64,000 nt of DNA from Sesamum alatum (taxonomy: Eukaryota > Streptophyta > Magnoliopsida > Lamiales > Pedaliaceae), in assembly GCA_034509735.1 (NCBI GenBank), contig JACGWO010000003.1, positions 6,510,001 through 6,574,000 of the forward strand, in the 5' to 3' direction. Below are positions 13,148-24,415 of the stretch, one piece after another. Below the pieces are notes generated by a model. It saw only the letters and a program-made list of their open reading frames with translations, was not told the DNA's origin and searched no databases. Position 1 is the stretch's first letter. Each line of letters begins with the position of its first letter. The translations under genes were made by a program, and so were the position numbers.

Positions 13148-13880
13148 TCTATACTAATATATAAAGGAAGGACATTTATCACTTATAAATGGCGGTTTAT
13201 GACACCACTACACCGATTTTCTGATTTTGTCGATAATACACTTAAAATTAGTTTTTTTTTTCTTTCTTTGTTTCTTTCTTTTTTAAATGTAATTTGTTGA
13301 TTTATCTATACTAATATATAAAGGAAAGCTTTTTATCACTCACAAATGGTGGTTTGTTGATTTATCTATACTAATATATAAAGGAAAGACCTTTATCACT
13401 TACAAATGACGATTTATGACACCGCTACACCGATTTTTTGATTTTGTCGATAATACCCCTAAAGTTAGTTTTCTTTTCTTTTTTTCTTTTTTAAATGTAA
13501 TTTGTTGATTTATCTATACTAATATACAAAGGAAATGCCTTTATCACTCACAAATGGCGGTTTGTTGATTTATCTATACTAATACATAAAGGAAAGGCCT
13601 TTATCACTTACAAATGGCGGTTTATGACATCGTTACACCGATTTTCTGATTTTGCCGATAATACCCCTAAAATTAGTTTTCTTTTCTTTCTTTCTTTCTT
13701 TTTTAAATGTAATTTGTTGATTTATCTATACTAATATATAAAGGAAAGGCCTTTATCACTCACAAATGGCGGTTTATGACACCGCTACACCGATTTTCTG
13801 ATTTTGCCGATAATACCCCTCAAGTTAGTTTTCATTTCTTTCTTTCTTTTTTAAATGTAATTTGTTGATTTATATATATA
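13148..13880 (+). repeat. Six tandem Helitron 5' heads
   Basis: The head TCTATACTAATA(T/C)A(T/C)AAAGGAA begins at 13148, 13305, 13365, 13513, 13573 and 13725. Spacings alternate about 150 and 60 bp (157, 60, 148, 60, 152). Long units carry the TTATGACACCGCTACACCGA block and a pyrimidine tract; short units do not. Only the last unit is followed by the 3' hairpin terminus. Confidence 0.9.
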
Positions 13881-13925
13881 TATATATTTCATATGCACGC
13901 AGGAACGGCGTGCCACGACTGCTAG
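13148..13925 (+). mobile_element. Non-autonomous Helitron
   Basis: The 5' end is TCTATACTAATATATAAAGG, preceded by A at 13147. The 3' end is CTAG at 13922-13925 followed by T. A 6-bp stem (GCACGC 13895-13900 with GCGTGC 13908-13913) lies 8 nt upstream of CTAG. TC start, 3' hairpin, CTRR end and insertion between A and T are the standard Helitron marks. The related repeat at 15045-15690 has the uninterrupted A-T site at 15249/15250. There is no RepHel coding sequence. Confidence 0.88.
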
Positions 13926-14240
13926 TAAAACTATAATCAAATTGGACCATAATACCAATATTTGTATTGTAATCCTATAATGTATGTTAATCATATTTCA
14001 GTATCAACTTTTTTATATTGTCAAATCATTATTTACATGCTTTATTAGCTTCTAAATTTTGAAATATTATTGTATAAAATTTTATTTTTCTCCTTAATAA
14101 AAGAAATAATATATGTAAAAGTAAAACATTCAGGATTATTTAATACTAAAAATCAAGTGCTAAGAGATCCACTCAACAGCTGAATTTTCATAAGCAATTT
14201 TAATTTAATAATATTCTATTCATATATCAATTTTTATTCT

Positions 14241-15044
14241 TTTTAGTACTCATGCTTTTTAAACTTTTAAGTTATTTTTATAAATTTATTACTGAAAAAA
14301 TATATTAATCTCATTGCATATTTATTTATCATCGTTTTTTTTTAATTTCAACATAATTTAGTCAATTTTTATTTATTATTTTATTGTACTAAGTTTATTC
14401 TCAAAATTTATTAATTTTCTTAATATGAAAATGTAATTGTACTAATGTGTTAGTATATAATTATTTAAACTTTTATGCTTTTAATTGTTATTGTGTTAAT
14501 TAATATTTACTCACTATTTAATTTTTCTTATTTTTATAAGGGGAAGTAGCATTTTTCAGTCCGTAACTTAAGTCCTTTCCATTTTAATTTGGTCCATTGA
14601 TTTTGGGATTCTCACTTTTAATCCCGTAAATATTAAAAAGTAGCAATTTTGGTCCATAACACATTTCCCTCAGGATATTCAAAAGATAATGTCATGTGGG
14701 CGTTAAGTGTATAATAATACAAGGGGACCAAATGTTACAACTTTTTTGCATCTTTTAAAGCATAAAAATAGCTATATATATCTCGTTAGGACCTACAATT
14801 ATATTAGTTAATTTACTACTCAATAAGATAAGGTTTTAAATTAAATTATTTATTATATTACTATTTATACTGTTCTTCAATGTCAATATCTTGGGGGTGC
14901 AGGGGGATGGGAAAATGGTGTTTTTAGCCTATTAATATTGAAATAAAATCAATTAGTTAGCTCTTTCTTAAATTATCAATAGCACTTCTAACTTAATCAA
15001 ATTGATAATTTTTATTTATAATTAAATTTTGATACTTATTTGTT
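14241..15044. other. AT-rich spacer with a single MULE-like end
   Basis: At about 14545-14760 there is a stretch of the 'CAGTCCGTAACTTAAGTCC ... TTTAATCCCGTAAAT ... TTTTGGTCCATAAC' kind. It is like the terminal inverted repeats of the elements at 16415 and 38075. No opposite end was identified. The remainder shows nothing. Confidence 0.4.
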
Positions 15045-15690
15045 ATTCCATTTTAGAAAAAATTCCATTTTAATAAAATCAATCAATTTTTATTCGTAGG
15101 TTTTATTGTGTCTCTTTACTATTGTTTGATTTTGCTATATTTTGTCTGTGTATGTGATATATTTTCTTTTACTATATTTTGAATGTTGTTGATTTTTAAT
15201 TTATTGAAATTAAATGAATACAAATTAATTAATTATTTGACTATTATTATAAAAATATAATTTAAAAGGACAATATTACCAATATTTTGTATTGTAAGAT
15301 CGTAATGTTAATTATATTAGAGTATCAACTTTTAAATATTGTCAAAATATTATTTACATGCTTTATTACCTTCGAAATTTTAAAATATTATTGTATAAAA
15401 TTTTATTCTTTGCCTTTATATTGCAATTTTTAATTCTATATGTTTTTAGTTGAACTTCTTAATCCTATTTTCGTATGCACCGATTGGTATAATCTATTTT
15501 TTATGTCACATTTGTTGTTGTAATACTTTTATTATATTAATTAATATAAAAAAATAATAGATGTAAAAGTAAAGCATTCAGGATTATCTAATACTAAAAA
15601 AATCAAGTACTAAGAGATTCACTCAATAATTGAATTTTCACAAGCAAATTCAATTTAATAATATCATATCCATATATCAATTTTAATTTA
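15045..15690. repeat. Diverged direct repeat, copy 2 (Helitron-free)
   Basis: It aligns with the two flanks of the Helitron. The junction CTATTATTA|TAAAAAT at 15241-15256 corresponds to CTATTGTTA|TAAAACT around the Helitron, giving a paralogous empty site. Confidence 0.7.
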
Positions 15691-16414
15691 TAATTAAATT
15701 TTGATATTTATTCATTATTATATATACATATATTTAAGTTTAGATAAGTATTTTATATATTATTCACGTGTAGTTTATTTTAAATTTTAATGTGTCATGG
15801 TAAATTAAAAGTTTCTTAATATAATTAAAATTTCTTCTAGCAAAGTAATTGTGTTGAAATATTATTTGACATATTAATTTTTTTTAGTTGAATATGTTAT
15901 CATTATCTAAGTAGTTTAGAGCAATTAAGACTCTTAAACATTTTTCCCATAGAAAAATTAATATAGTTTTCTGAGGATATTATTAAAATTTAATGCGTGA
16001 CAGGTCTGTATAATTGGACTCATTCATGATTCACAACTAGAAGCAGGTTATTAAAATTCTGTATAATTGGATTAATTTAGGATTTATGATTTAGGTTTTT
16101 TATCCTAAATTTATATGGGGGAGGTTTAGAATATTTAAAATTCTAAATTGTTAAAAATTCTAGAATCTCTAATTTAATAACTAATAATATTTAAATGAGG
16201 GTATATTTGTCTTTTCACAATGGGGAACAAACAACTTGAGTATTCACACATTTATATAGAGTATATGTAACTCTTGGAATAGATAGATCACTTCACCAAC
16301 GGCTAGTATGCCCGATCGAATCGAGTTTCTATTCTAAACCCGATAGTATTTTTTTATTTCATTAATATATATATATAGACATCACGTTCATAATTTTTTT
16401 CTAAATAAATAAAA
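15691..16414. other. AT-rich intergenic
   Basis: No coding or repeat boundary recognised apart from a short similarity to the start of the preceding repeat (TTTATAATTAAATTTTGATA at about 15690 and 15015). Confidence 0.5.
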
Positions 16415-16714
16415 GGTAAATTTTTACTTTTCGTCCTGTAACTATAGTGTTATTGCACTTTTGATCCTTTATGTTTTTAAGAACCACATTCAGTCCGGTA
16501 AATTTGATAATTTTGACACGTATAGTCCTATCACTATATGGTCATCAATTTTAGTCCTGTATATATTTCAATGGAACTCGTTTACTCTTGTATATTTAAC
16601 AACTTTGACACTTTTAGACTTTTTGTTGCCGATAAGAAAAATGAAGTTCGAAAAACATTAAGTAAAATGCAGCGCAGATTCCTAGGCTTGTGGAAATATT
16701 AATATTATTCCTTA

Positions 16715-16719
16715 AAAGT
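16715..16719. repeat. Target-site duplication AAAGT of copia element 1 (left)
   Basis: AAAGT immediately before the LTR start is repeated at 26642-26646 immediately after the 3' LTR. Confidence 0.93.
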
Positions 16720-18945
16720 TGTTGGAATAGGTGACCAGAAAGCCAATAGGTTTGGCAATTTGTAACCTATCCGACAACTTGATGTGAATGTAATATTATT
16801 ATGTGATGAATAAGATGAGTATTCGTCACCAATGGTACCTTCTTTGTTGCGCTCATCTTACATTTGTTAAAATGGTGTTTAACTTATATCGCAACAAAGC
16901 CCACAGACCATAGATAACAACTCGTGCAGTTGGGCCACGCATTGGATGGTGGTCATGAAACCAACTGATTAAGAGTTGGGTCTGAAACGTTCCAAGTCGA
17001 GGACCTCGAGACAGGGCATCGAGAGTCCTATTGAGACTTGCGTCAAGAGTCGTGTTCATTGGATGAGTGCCGTGTTTCATCGGCGACAGGCGTGGGACGC
17101 CTACACGGTCTTGATGGGTTGGTCGACTGGGGTCGAGCCGACTGGACTGACTCGCGGGGATCATCATATGGAAGCCTTGGAGGCTTGGTCGGTATGATTG
17201 GATTCCCCGGTTCCGATAGTACGGGAGTAATCCTCAGACTTGAGGAATCATGGCAGTCACGTGCACAGGACGGCTGTATCTTGGATCTGGCGAGAGGTGA
17301 TCATTCTGTAAGATGATCATTATAAGCCTTGTCCAGTGCAGTCGGAATGTGTAGCGAGGACGGTGGATTCCAAGAAGAGGATCCGTCCCCTGTCAGTATG
17401 TGACAGAGGTATCTCCTATGCACTCGGAGACACGTTCATGCTGTTTGAAGCTGTGGCCACAGTGGTTGGTCGAACAGGGAATGGTTTCCTGTGTCGACGC
17501 AATGAAGCATACGTGGTCTCGAGTATTAAGCATAGATGCCTAGTCAAGGATGGGAACCGACGCCCAATTCCATACCCTAGACTAAGGCCGGGAGACGGTA
17601 GACGGAAGGATCGTACCCGTACGGAATCGGCGCCTAAATGTTCACGCCAATTCACCTAGTCTCTAGTGCCATGGACCGTTGCTGGACGGCCACCCATGGT
17701 AACGGGCCCTTGTGGGACACGGGCCCAAGTCTAGCTGAGGGTGAACCTAAAGGGTCACACACAAATCACCGAGGAGGTTGAGAGATCGACTTGGAGTCAA
17801 TCTCGAAGGATAAAATAAGTAATTGGATTACTGAAGGGAAAGTCCATTGGATGGACGGGCCGATATTGTATCGGGCTTTCATTTAATCGGTAAATTAGAT
17901 TTTCGATTAAATATGGAAAGTTGAGATGTTGAGACGTTGGATCTTTTAATTGGATTAAAAGATCAACGGGAATAATTTAAGTGGACATTAAATTGGATTT
18001 AATATTGGGATCGTCGTAATTGGATTACGATAAAACCCGGTCCGTTAAATTATACCCGAGAGGAGAAATAATTCCTAATTTGGAATAGGAAGAAGTTGGA
18101 CTTCTTCCCTTAATTAAATATGGCCGACATGCTCCCTTGGAGGAAGCAAAATCAGCCATGTTTCATGCTAGGTGGTATGTTGACTTGTCTCTTTTGGAAA
18201 GAGACAAATCAACTCCAATCAAGCTCTTCCCTTTTGGTATGATTTGATCATACCATAAATTTTGGTAGGCTTGATTGAAGAATTGATGGTGATTGATTGG
18301 AATGAATCTAGACATCCTTGGATGAACCTAGACACATTCCAATAATCACATTAATTATGTATATATATTAGAATATACAACACCTAGCATAAGTGATTCA
18401 TTATTCATCTTTTTCTAGGAAAAAGAGAAGAAAAAAATCCTCTCCTCTCTCTCAATTTTCGTGCTCCCTCCCTCTCTTACACTTGTGTTCTTCACTTGAT
18501 TTTGAATCAAGAAGAAGAACAAAGTAAGTTTAAGAGAACACTAATTCATAGTGTTCTTCTCTTAAACCGATTCCTTCCTAAACCCGTTCTTTTCTAGCAA
18601 GAAGAACGTGTGTTTCTTCCGGTGTGGTGTGGATCACCTTTGGAGAATCCATACGTTTGGATTTCGTGAGCATTCCGGAGAAGGAACAACGCTAGTAGCC
18701 GGGAGCATACGCTAAACAATCAAAGGTAACGGTTTATTACGCTTTGATTGATTCCATTTATATATCTATGCCCTATGTGTTTAAATATATGTTTTAATAT
18801 TTACACATCCTACATCGAACGCCCGGTTGAGCACCCAATGGTACACCCCTTGGGATTCGCGTATTTTGAATTTTATTTAAATTTACGCACTTTCTCGACT
18901 TTCTCGCTTCCGCTCGCGCTCCCGGGCGGATCCGCTTGTCCTTCA
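16720..18945 (+). repeat. 5' LTR of copia element 1
   Basis: 2226 bp, TG...CA, unusually long for copia. A TATA-like box (TATATATATT, about 18359-18368) lies in the 3' third, followed by a pyrimidine-rich stretch near 18435-18480. The LTR carries a 104-codon antisense frame (16853-17167) and a 107-codon sense frame (17336-17659), both shared with other copies but with no recognisable product. Confidence 0.95.
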
Positions 18946-18947
18946 AG

Positions 18948-18959
18948 TGGTATCAGAGC
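18948..18959 (+). promoter_or_regulatory. Primer-binding site of copia element 1
   Basis: TGGTATCAGAGC starts two bases after the LTR. It is complementary to the 3' end of plant initiator methionine tRNA and is the standard copia primer site. Confidence 0.93.
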
Positions 18960-19196
18960 CCGGTTCGATGTAAGGGGCATAGATCTATGTGTTTGGCATG
19001 ATCTACTTGCTTTTAAACGGCTTTATTGGCATGTTAGATTACATAAATATATGAATAATATGATGATTCAATTGTTTGGATTTAAGGGACTTTTGGCATG
19101 CTTAATTTTGTTAGATTGGATCTAAAATTGCATGCTTATTTTCAGAATAATATTAATTTTATTGTGCTGAAACAGTTTTGAAAAAAAAAAAATTTG

Positions 19197-19400
19197 GTCG
19201 GGCCGGCAGTGGCCGCGCGCAGGCGGGCGCCTGCGCGCGCGCCATGCGCGCGGACGCTGCGCACAGGGCGCGCGCGCGCGCTATGCGCAGCCGGCCGCTG
19301 CTGGCCGAGGGCCAGCGCGCGGCACAGCGCGCGCGCGCGCAGGGCGCGCAGGCTTGCTGCCTGCGCGCGCGGGCGGCCGGCCAGCACAACGGCTGGGCCG
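19197..19400 (+). other. GC-rich leader tract of element 1
   Basis: About 200 bp made largely of GCGCGC, GGCCGG and CTGCGC blocks in otherwise AT-rich DNA, preceded by a 12-A run. It starts 249 nt after the primer site. The lack of stop codons opens long frames on both strands, which are composition artefacts. Strong secondary structure is expected in the RNA. Confidence 0.85.
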
Positions 19401-20347
19401 TTTTGTGCCGTTTTTCGACTTTTTCCGGAAAATTCGATTTTCTGTATTTTCTCCACAATATTCTGAAAATATGTTAATTTTGCATTTTTGATTTTGGAAT
19501 AATTGGATTATTCCTTGGATTAAATTTGCTTAATTAATTTGTGATTAATACATGCATTGGATGCATTGTTTAAAATGTCCATTAAATTTAAAATTTGAAT
19601 TTTGCATATTATTTGTATATTTATGCTTTTGTGATGTTGGACATCACTTGGATATTTGGAATATCCATTGGTTATTTATGCATGATTATTTGGAATAATT
19701 ATGTTATATGTGAGTTGATGGAATCAACATGGGATGATCACAAAGCCCTAGACCTTGTGTATGGATGAATGAATGTTTATTTATTTTCTGTTGGGTGGGG
19801 CCTGCGTGCCTCTTGTTTTTGGGACTATCATCTCCCGTATTTTCAGCCTCATGATGTTAAGGCTTGTTTTCCTTATTACCAATGTATTAATTTCAGTTGT
19901 AATGAGAGTAGATAGGATTGGTGAGGTTTTAATTTTAACAAGCAATTGGAGTCGGAGACCCCAAGGAGGAGCATCAAGGCGTGAAACAAGAGCACTACAA
20001 GGCCCATTGGAATGACAATGGGTATATTACTATTGTAATAATTTAGGACCACCCTAGACAGACCATAGACTCACTGCGGGCTCAGTGGGTCGCATAGGTT
20101 GGGCTTGTGATCATCCTAACAGGGGTATGTTATGTTTTCTGCATGCGGCGTATTTATTTATCGCTTTAAATATTGGATATTTATGCATGCTAAAACACAA
20201 TAATGTGATGAGGTCTCAGTCATACACAAACTCTCATTTGGTTGGACCAAATTAAATATTAGGCCCATAACGGACTTGGATCAAAATGGTATTTTGGTCT
20301 GTCCGAGCCTTCCATCCACAGCAATGTGGTGAGGAAGCTACCACTAC

Positions 20348-20381
20348 CCAAGTGTGGTCTCACGAGTCGTGGCACACTTGG
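20348..20381 (+). promoter_or_regulatory. Leader stem-loop with CACGAGTCGTG palindrome
   Basis: CCAAGTGTG (20348-20356) pairs with CACACTTGG (20373-20381). The loop contains the palindrome CACGAGTCGTG at 20361-20371, which recurs at 20443-20453. The same arrangement is kept in element 2 (47913-47946). Its position between primer site and gag is where packaging and dimerisation signals lie in retroelements; that role is inferred. Confidence 0.45.
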
Positions 20382-20821
20382 ACTAGGGGAAAGCTGCACT
20401 ATTGTTGTGAACAAAAAGACTGCGCTCGCTGTTTCCCTGTCTCACGAGTCGTGGGGGGCGACAGTTTGAGGCATGATTTGGTTGATGGGTCGGGCCCAAC
20501 ACTGAGTAACATGGTTCGCTTGGAGTCCTCGGAGCCATGCGAATAGGTGAGGCAAAATATCTTGGGAATCTCATTGGATGAGAATGATACTGGATATCTC
20601 CCACGAGGTCTTCTTCATGTGAATCGTAAAAGCGGGGCATGGAGATTACGCTTGTGGATCCCAAGCCCACTAGGAAATGGTTTCCCGAAACTCCGCTTGA
20701 GAGTGGCGGACTTTCGTATAAATAGTGGGAGGGTTAAAGACTAAAAGACCAAGTCTTCAACTTGAACAATAATATTACCATCATCTGCTAATTTCTGCTT
20801 TACATTTTCATTAATGTAGAT

Positions 20822-23800
20822 ATGTCTAAGAACCCGTTAACCATGATTCTTGAGACTAACAAATTCAACGGAACGAACTACTCGGACTGGCTGAGAAACC
20901 TGAGGATTGTCCTCGGTTTCGAGAACCAAGGCTACGTCTTGGACGAGCCGCCACCGAGCAACTTACCGGAGGGGTCCACGCCTGAAGAACGTTTGACGTT
21001 CGAGAAATGGCATGAGGACAACCGGAAAGTACGCAGTATCATACTGGCTTCAATGTCTAACGACATCCAGAAGCAGTATGAGAGGCTGGACAACGTCTCC
21101 GCCATAATGCTCCGCATGAACGAGGTTTATGCGGTTCCGGATAGGCATATTAGATATGCCGCCACAAAAGCATTCTTTGGCACCAAGCTCGCTGAAGGAG
21201 CGTCTGTACAAAGTCATGGGGTCAAGATGCTCTCCCTAGTGGAGAAACTCGAGGACCTTAAAGCTGGGCTTAACAATGACACGTACATTGACGTGATCCT
21301 CCAGTCGCTCCCTCCATCCTATGACCCGTTTGTTGTAAACTACAACATGAACGGACTTGAGAAGTCTATTCATGAGTTGATCAACATTCTAGTCCAATAC
21401 GAGGCAACGACCCACAAGTCGGCGCCGGCGGTATTGATAGGAGAGGCTTCGACCTCCAAGGTGAATGGCAAGAGGGCCGGACGCTGGAAGAGGAAGAAGG
21501 GCAAAGGGAAGACGGTTGCGGCCCCTGCTCGCGCTCCGGGCGTCCCTGTTGCTCCGGTTGGACCGAGCAAAGGGAAAGGGAAGGCCCATGGTTCTCAGCG
21601 GTCCAAGGCAAATGATGTCTGCATGCATTGCCAAGGGAAAGGGCATTGGAAGAGGGAGTGCCCACAACTCCTCTCCAACCCAGGTGTGTTTGTGGTTGAA
21701 GTTAATATGATTACTAATTCTGCTTCATGGGTATTGGATACCGGGTGTGGTGCTCACATCTGCAATGATTTGCAGGCACTGCAAAGAAGCAGAAGGCTAA
21801 CCAAGGATGAGATGATCCTAAGGCTAGGCGATGGCAAGGCCGTTGCTGCGGAGGCCGTAGGATCACTAGAGTTAGCCATTAGTAGTCATGTTAGGATTGT
21901 ACTGAACGACTGTTTCTATGTACCTAGCATGATTAAAAACACTGTTTCCATCCCGGTCCTTGATAAGGAGGGATATGAATTTACCATCAATAAAAACGGT
22001 TTTTTCATTATCAAAGATGGTATTTCTCATTTGCTTGGTACATTGGTCAACGGTCTGTACATACTTCAACAGTCTAATTGGATTATGACTGCAGAACACA
22101 AACGAAAACTTGATGATCATAATAACGCACAGATATGGCATGCAAGGTTAGGTCATATCTCTAAAGATAGGATAAGAAGGTTGGTGGACTCAAAGAGTCT
22201 AGAAATAGACGATTTGGACAACCTACCGACCTGCGAATCCTGTCTAAAGGGAAAGATGACCAAGAAACCCTTTGTTGGACAAAGTACGCTAGCCAGTGGT
22301 CCTGTTGGATTTGATCCATACAGATGTCTGTGGTCCACTAAATACTCAGGCTAGAGGTGGGTACTCGTACTTCATAACCTTTACCGATGATCACTCACGG
22401 TATGGTTATGTTTACCTGATGAGGTACAAGTCTGAAGCCTTTGGAAGGTTTAAGGAATACAGACTTGAAGTAGAGAACCAAACCGGTCGAAAGATCAAAG
22501 CCCTTCGGTCGGACCGAGGTGGAGAGTATTTGAGTGGTGAGTTTTACTGATTATCTAAAAGAGAATGGGATTCTCTCTCAGTGGACCCCTCCTGGAACAC
22601 CGCAGCTTAACGGTGTGTCTGAAAGGAGGAATCGGACCTTGTTGGACATGGTCCGATCCATGATGAGTTTTAACCGAACTACCCCTTTCCTTCTGGGGAT
22701 ACGCTCTTGAGACGGCGGCCAAAGTTTTGAACTTGGCGCCATCTAAAAGGGTATCCCAGACGCCATATGAGATATGGCATGGCAAGCCTGCCTTCTACAA
22801 ATACTTGAAAGTGTGGGGTTGCCCCGCATATGTCAAGAGATTAGTGGGAGATAAACTGGACTCGAGGTCTAGTTTATGCAGGTTTATCGGCTATCCGAAA
22901 GAAACTGCGGGGTATTATTTCTATGATCCCTCCGAGCAAAAGGTTTTTTGTCTCGCGAAACGCAGTATTCTTGGAAAAAGGTCTTCCATCGGATAGTCGA
23001 CGCGATGAGGTACTCCTTGAGGAATCAAGTGAGGTACCCCATGAGGCGGCAGTGACATCTGAGCCAGTGGTTCCCACTGATATTGTTCCAGTCCTCTGTA
23101 GGTCGGCCAGAGTATCCCATGCACCTGATAGGTATGGATTTCTGGGCCTGACCGGTCAGTTGGATAATGATCCAAAGACGTACGGAGAAGCGATGTCGGA
23201 CATCGATTCGGACAAGTGGCTTGAGGCCATGAAATTCGAGATGGACTCGATGGGTACAAACAAGGTTTGGACCCTAGCAGATCCACCAAAAGGGGTTAAA
23301 CCCGAAGCTGGAACATACGTTTTGATGAAGTCATACGGGGATATGATTTCGTCAAGAACGAGTCCGATCCTTGTGTACACAAGAAGATCAGTGGGAGCTC
23401 AGTTGCGTTTTTGGTGCTTTACGTGGATGACATCTTGCTCATTGGGAATGATGCTAAGATGTTGGGTACCACTAAAGCTTGGTTTTCAACGCAATTCTCC
23501 ATGAAGGATATGGGCGAGGCATCCTAAATCCTTGGCATCAAGATCTACAGGGATAGATCTAGAAGGATGTTAGGAATGGCCCAGTCCTCGTACATTGAGA
23601 AAGTCTTGAAGAGATTCAAGATGGAAAACTCAAAACGAGGATTCCTTCCTATGAGGCATGGAATTAAGTTATCCAAGAAGCAGTCTCCTAAGACTGATGA
23701 GGAGCTTAAACGGATGTTGGACATCCCCTATGCTTCAGCCGTAGGCAGCATACAGTATGTTGTTCAATGCACTAGACCTGATGTGGCTTTCGCTTTGAGC

Positions 23801-24391
23801 GTAACAAGTCGATATCAGTCGTGTGCCGGGGAGGCACACTGGAGTGCAGTCAAGACTATCTTGAAGTACCTGAAAAGGACTAAGGACATGTTCTTGATCT
23901 ACGGCAGTGGAGAGTTGATACTGGAAGGCTATAGCGACGCTAGCTTCCAGTCGGATGACGATGATGTCAAGTCTCAGTCTGGTTATGTATTCAAACTTAA
24001 TGGTGGCGTGGTTGCTTGGAAGAGTTCCAAGCAGGCTACCACGGCGGACTCCACCACAGAGTCTGAATACATAGCGGCTTTAGAAGCTGCTAAGGAGTGG
24101 TTTGGTTGATGAGCTACATCCAAGGGTTGGATGTAGTACCTAGCATTGCTAAGCCTGTAATTATCTTTTATGATAACAACGGGGCGATAGCGCTAGCAAA
24201 GGAACCGAGATCTCATCACGATCCAAGCATATTCTTAGACGCTACCATCTCTTAGAGAGATGGATAGCAGGAGTGACGTTCGGTTGGACCGAGTCAGCTC
24301 CGCAGAAAACATAGCAGATCCACTTGCTAAGCCCATGTCGCAAGTTGCCCATACTCACCATCTGAATAAGAGGTTCGAGGTCAATGGGTGA
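20822..24391 (+). pseudogene. Copia gag-pol of element 1, frameshifted and RT-deleted
   Basis: ATG at 20822 opens an intact gag of the UBN2 type. It ends in a CX2CX4HX4C zinc knuckle (C-M-H-C...H...C, about 21622-21663), followed by protease with a DTG active site (about 21738). GAG-pre-integrase follows with an H-H-C-C finger (about 22135-22255). A one-base insertion near 22303 shifts frame inside integrase. Further frame changes lie near 22543, 22672 and 22947, and there is a stop in the RT C-terminus at 23525. After GVKP (about 23303) the reading jumps directly to the SWN..FDEV part of RT, so about 110-130 residues, including the first catalytic aspartate, are gone. The VDD box remains in another frame (about 23427). 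RNase H is readable at about 23930-24109. The reading would end at TGA 24389-24391, before the polypurine tract. Confidence 0.93.
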
Positions 24392-24404
24392 TTGGCTTTA
24401 GGTC

Positions 24405-24415
24405 AAGTGGGAGAT
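24405..24415 (+). promoter_or_regulatory. Polypurine tract of element 1
   Basis: AAGTGGGAGAT immediately precedes the 3' LTR, the usual plus-strand primer position and sequence in plant copia elements. Confidence 0.88.

Larger units (their letters stand above)
12940..14240. repeat. Diverged direct repeat, copy 1 (interrupted by a Helitron)
   Basis: Flanks 12940-13147 and 13926-14240 together align with 15045-15690. Shared landmarks include GTAGGTTTTATT, TATTTACATGCTTTATTA and AACATTCAGGATTAT (AGCATTCAGGATTAT in copy 2). The whole 13148-13925 block is absent from the second copy. The nature of the duplicated sequence is unknown. Confidence 0.7.

Noticed and set aside
13148..13925. Possible CRISPR-like array
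   Set aside because: Units are unequal, direct copies of a Helitron head in a plant genome, not short repeats with unique spacers.
17336..17659. 107-codon sense frame in LTRs (also 25032, 44927, 52568)
   Set aside because: Lies in LTR sequence, matches no known domain and follows nucleotide identity of the copies; not enough for a gene call.
18946..18975. tRNA gene suspected from GGTTCGATG
   Set aside because: It is the primer-binding site region of the copia element; there is no cloverleaf.
19142..19477. Long Arg/Ala-rich open frames on both strands
   Set aside because: They exist because the GC-rich leader tract has few stop codons; there is no domain and no shared protein in element 2.
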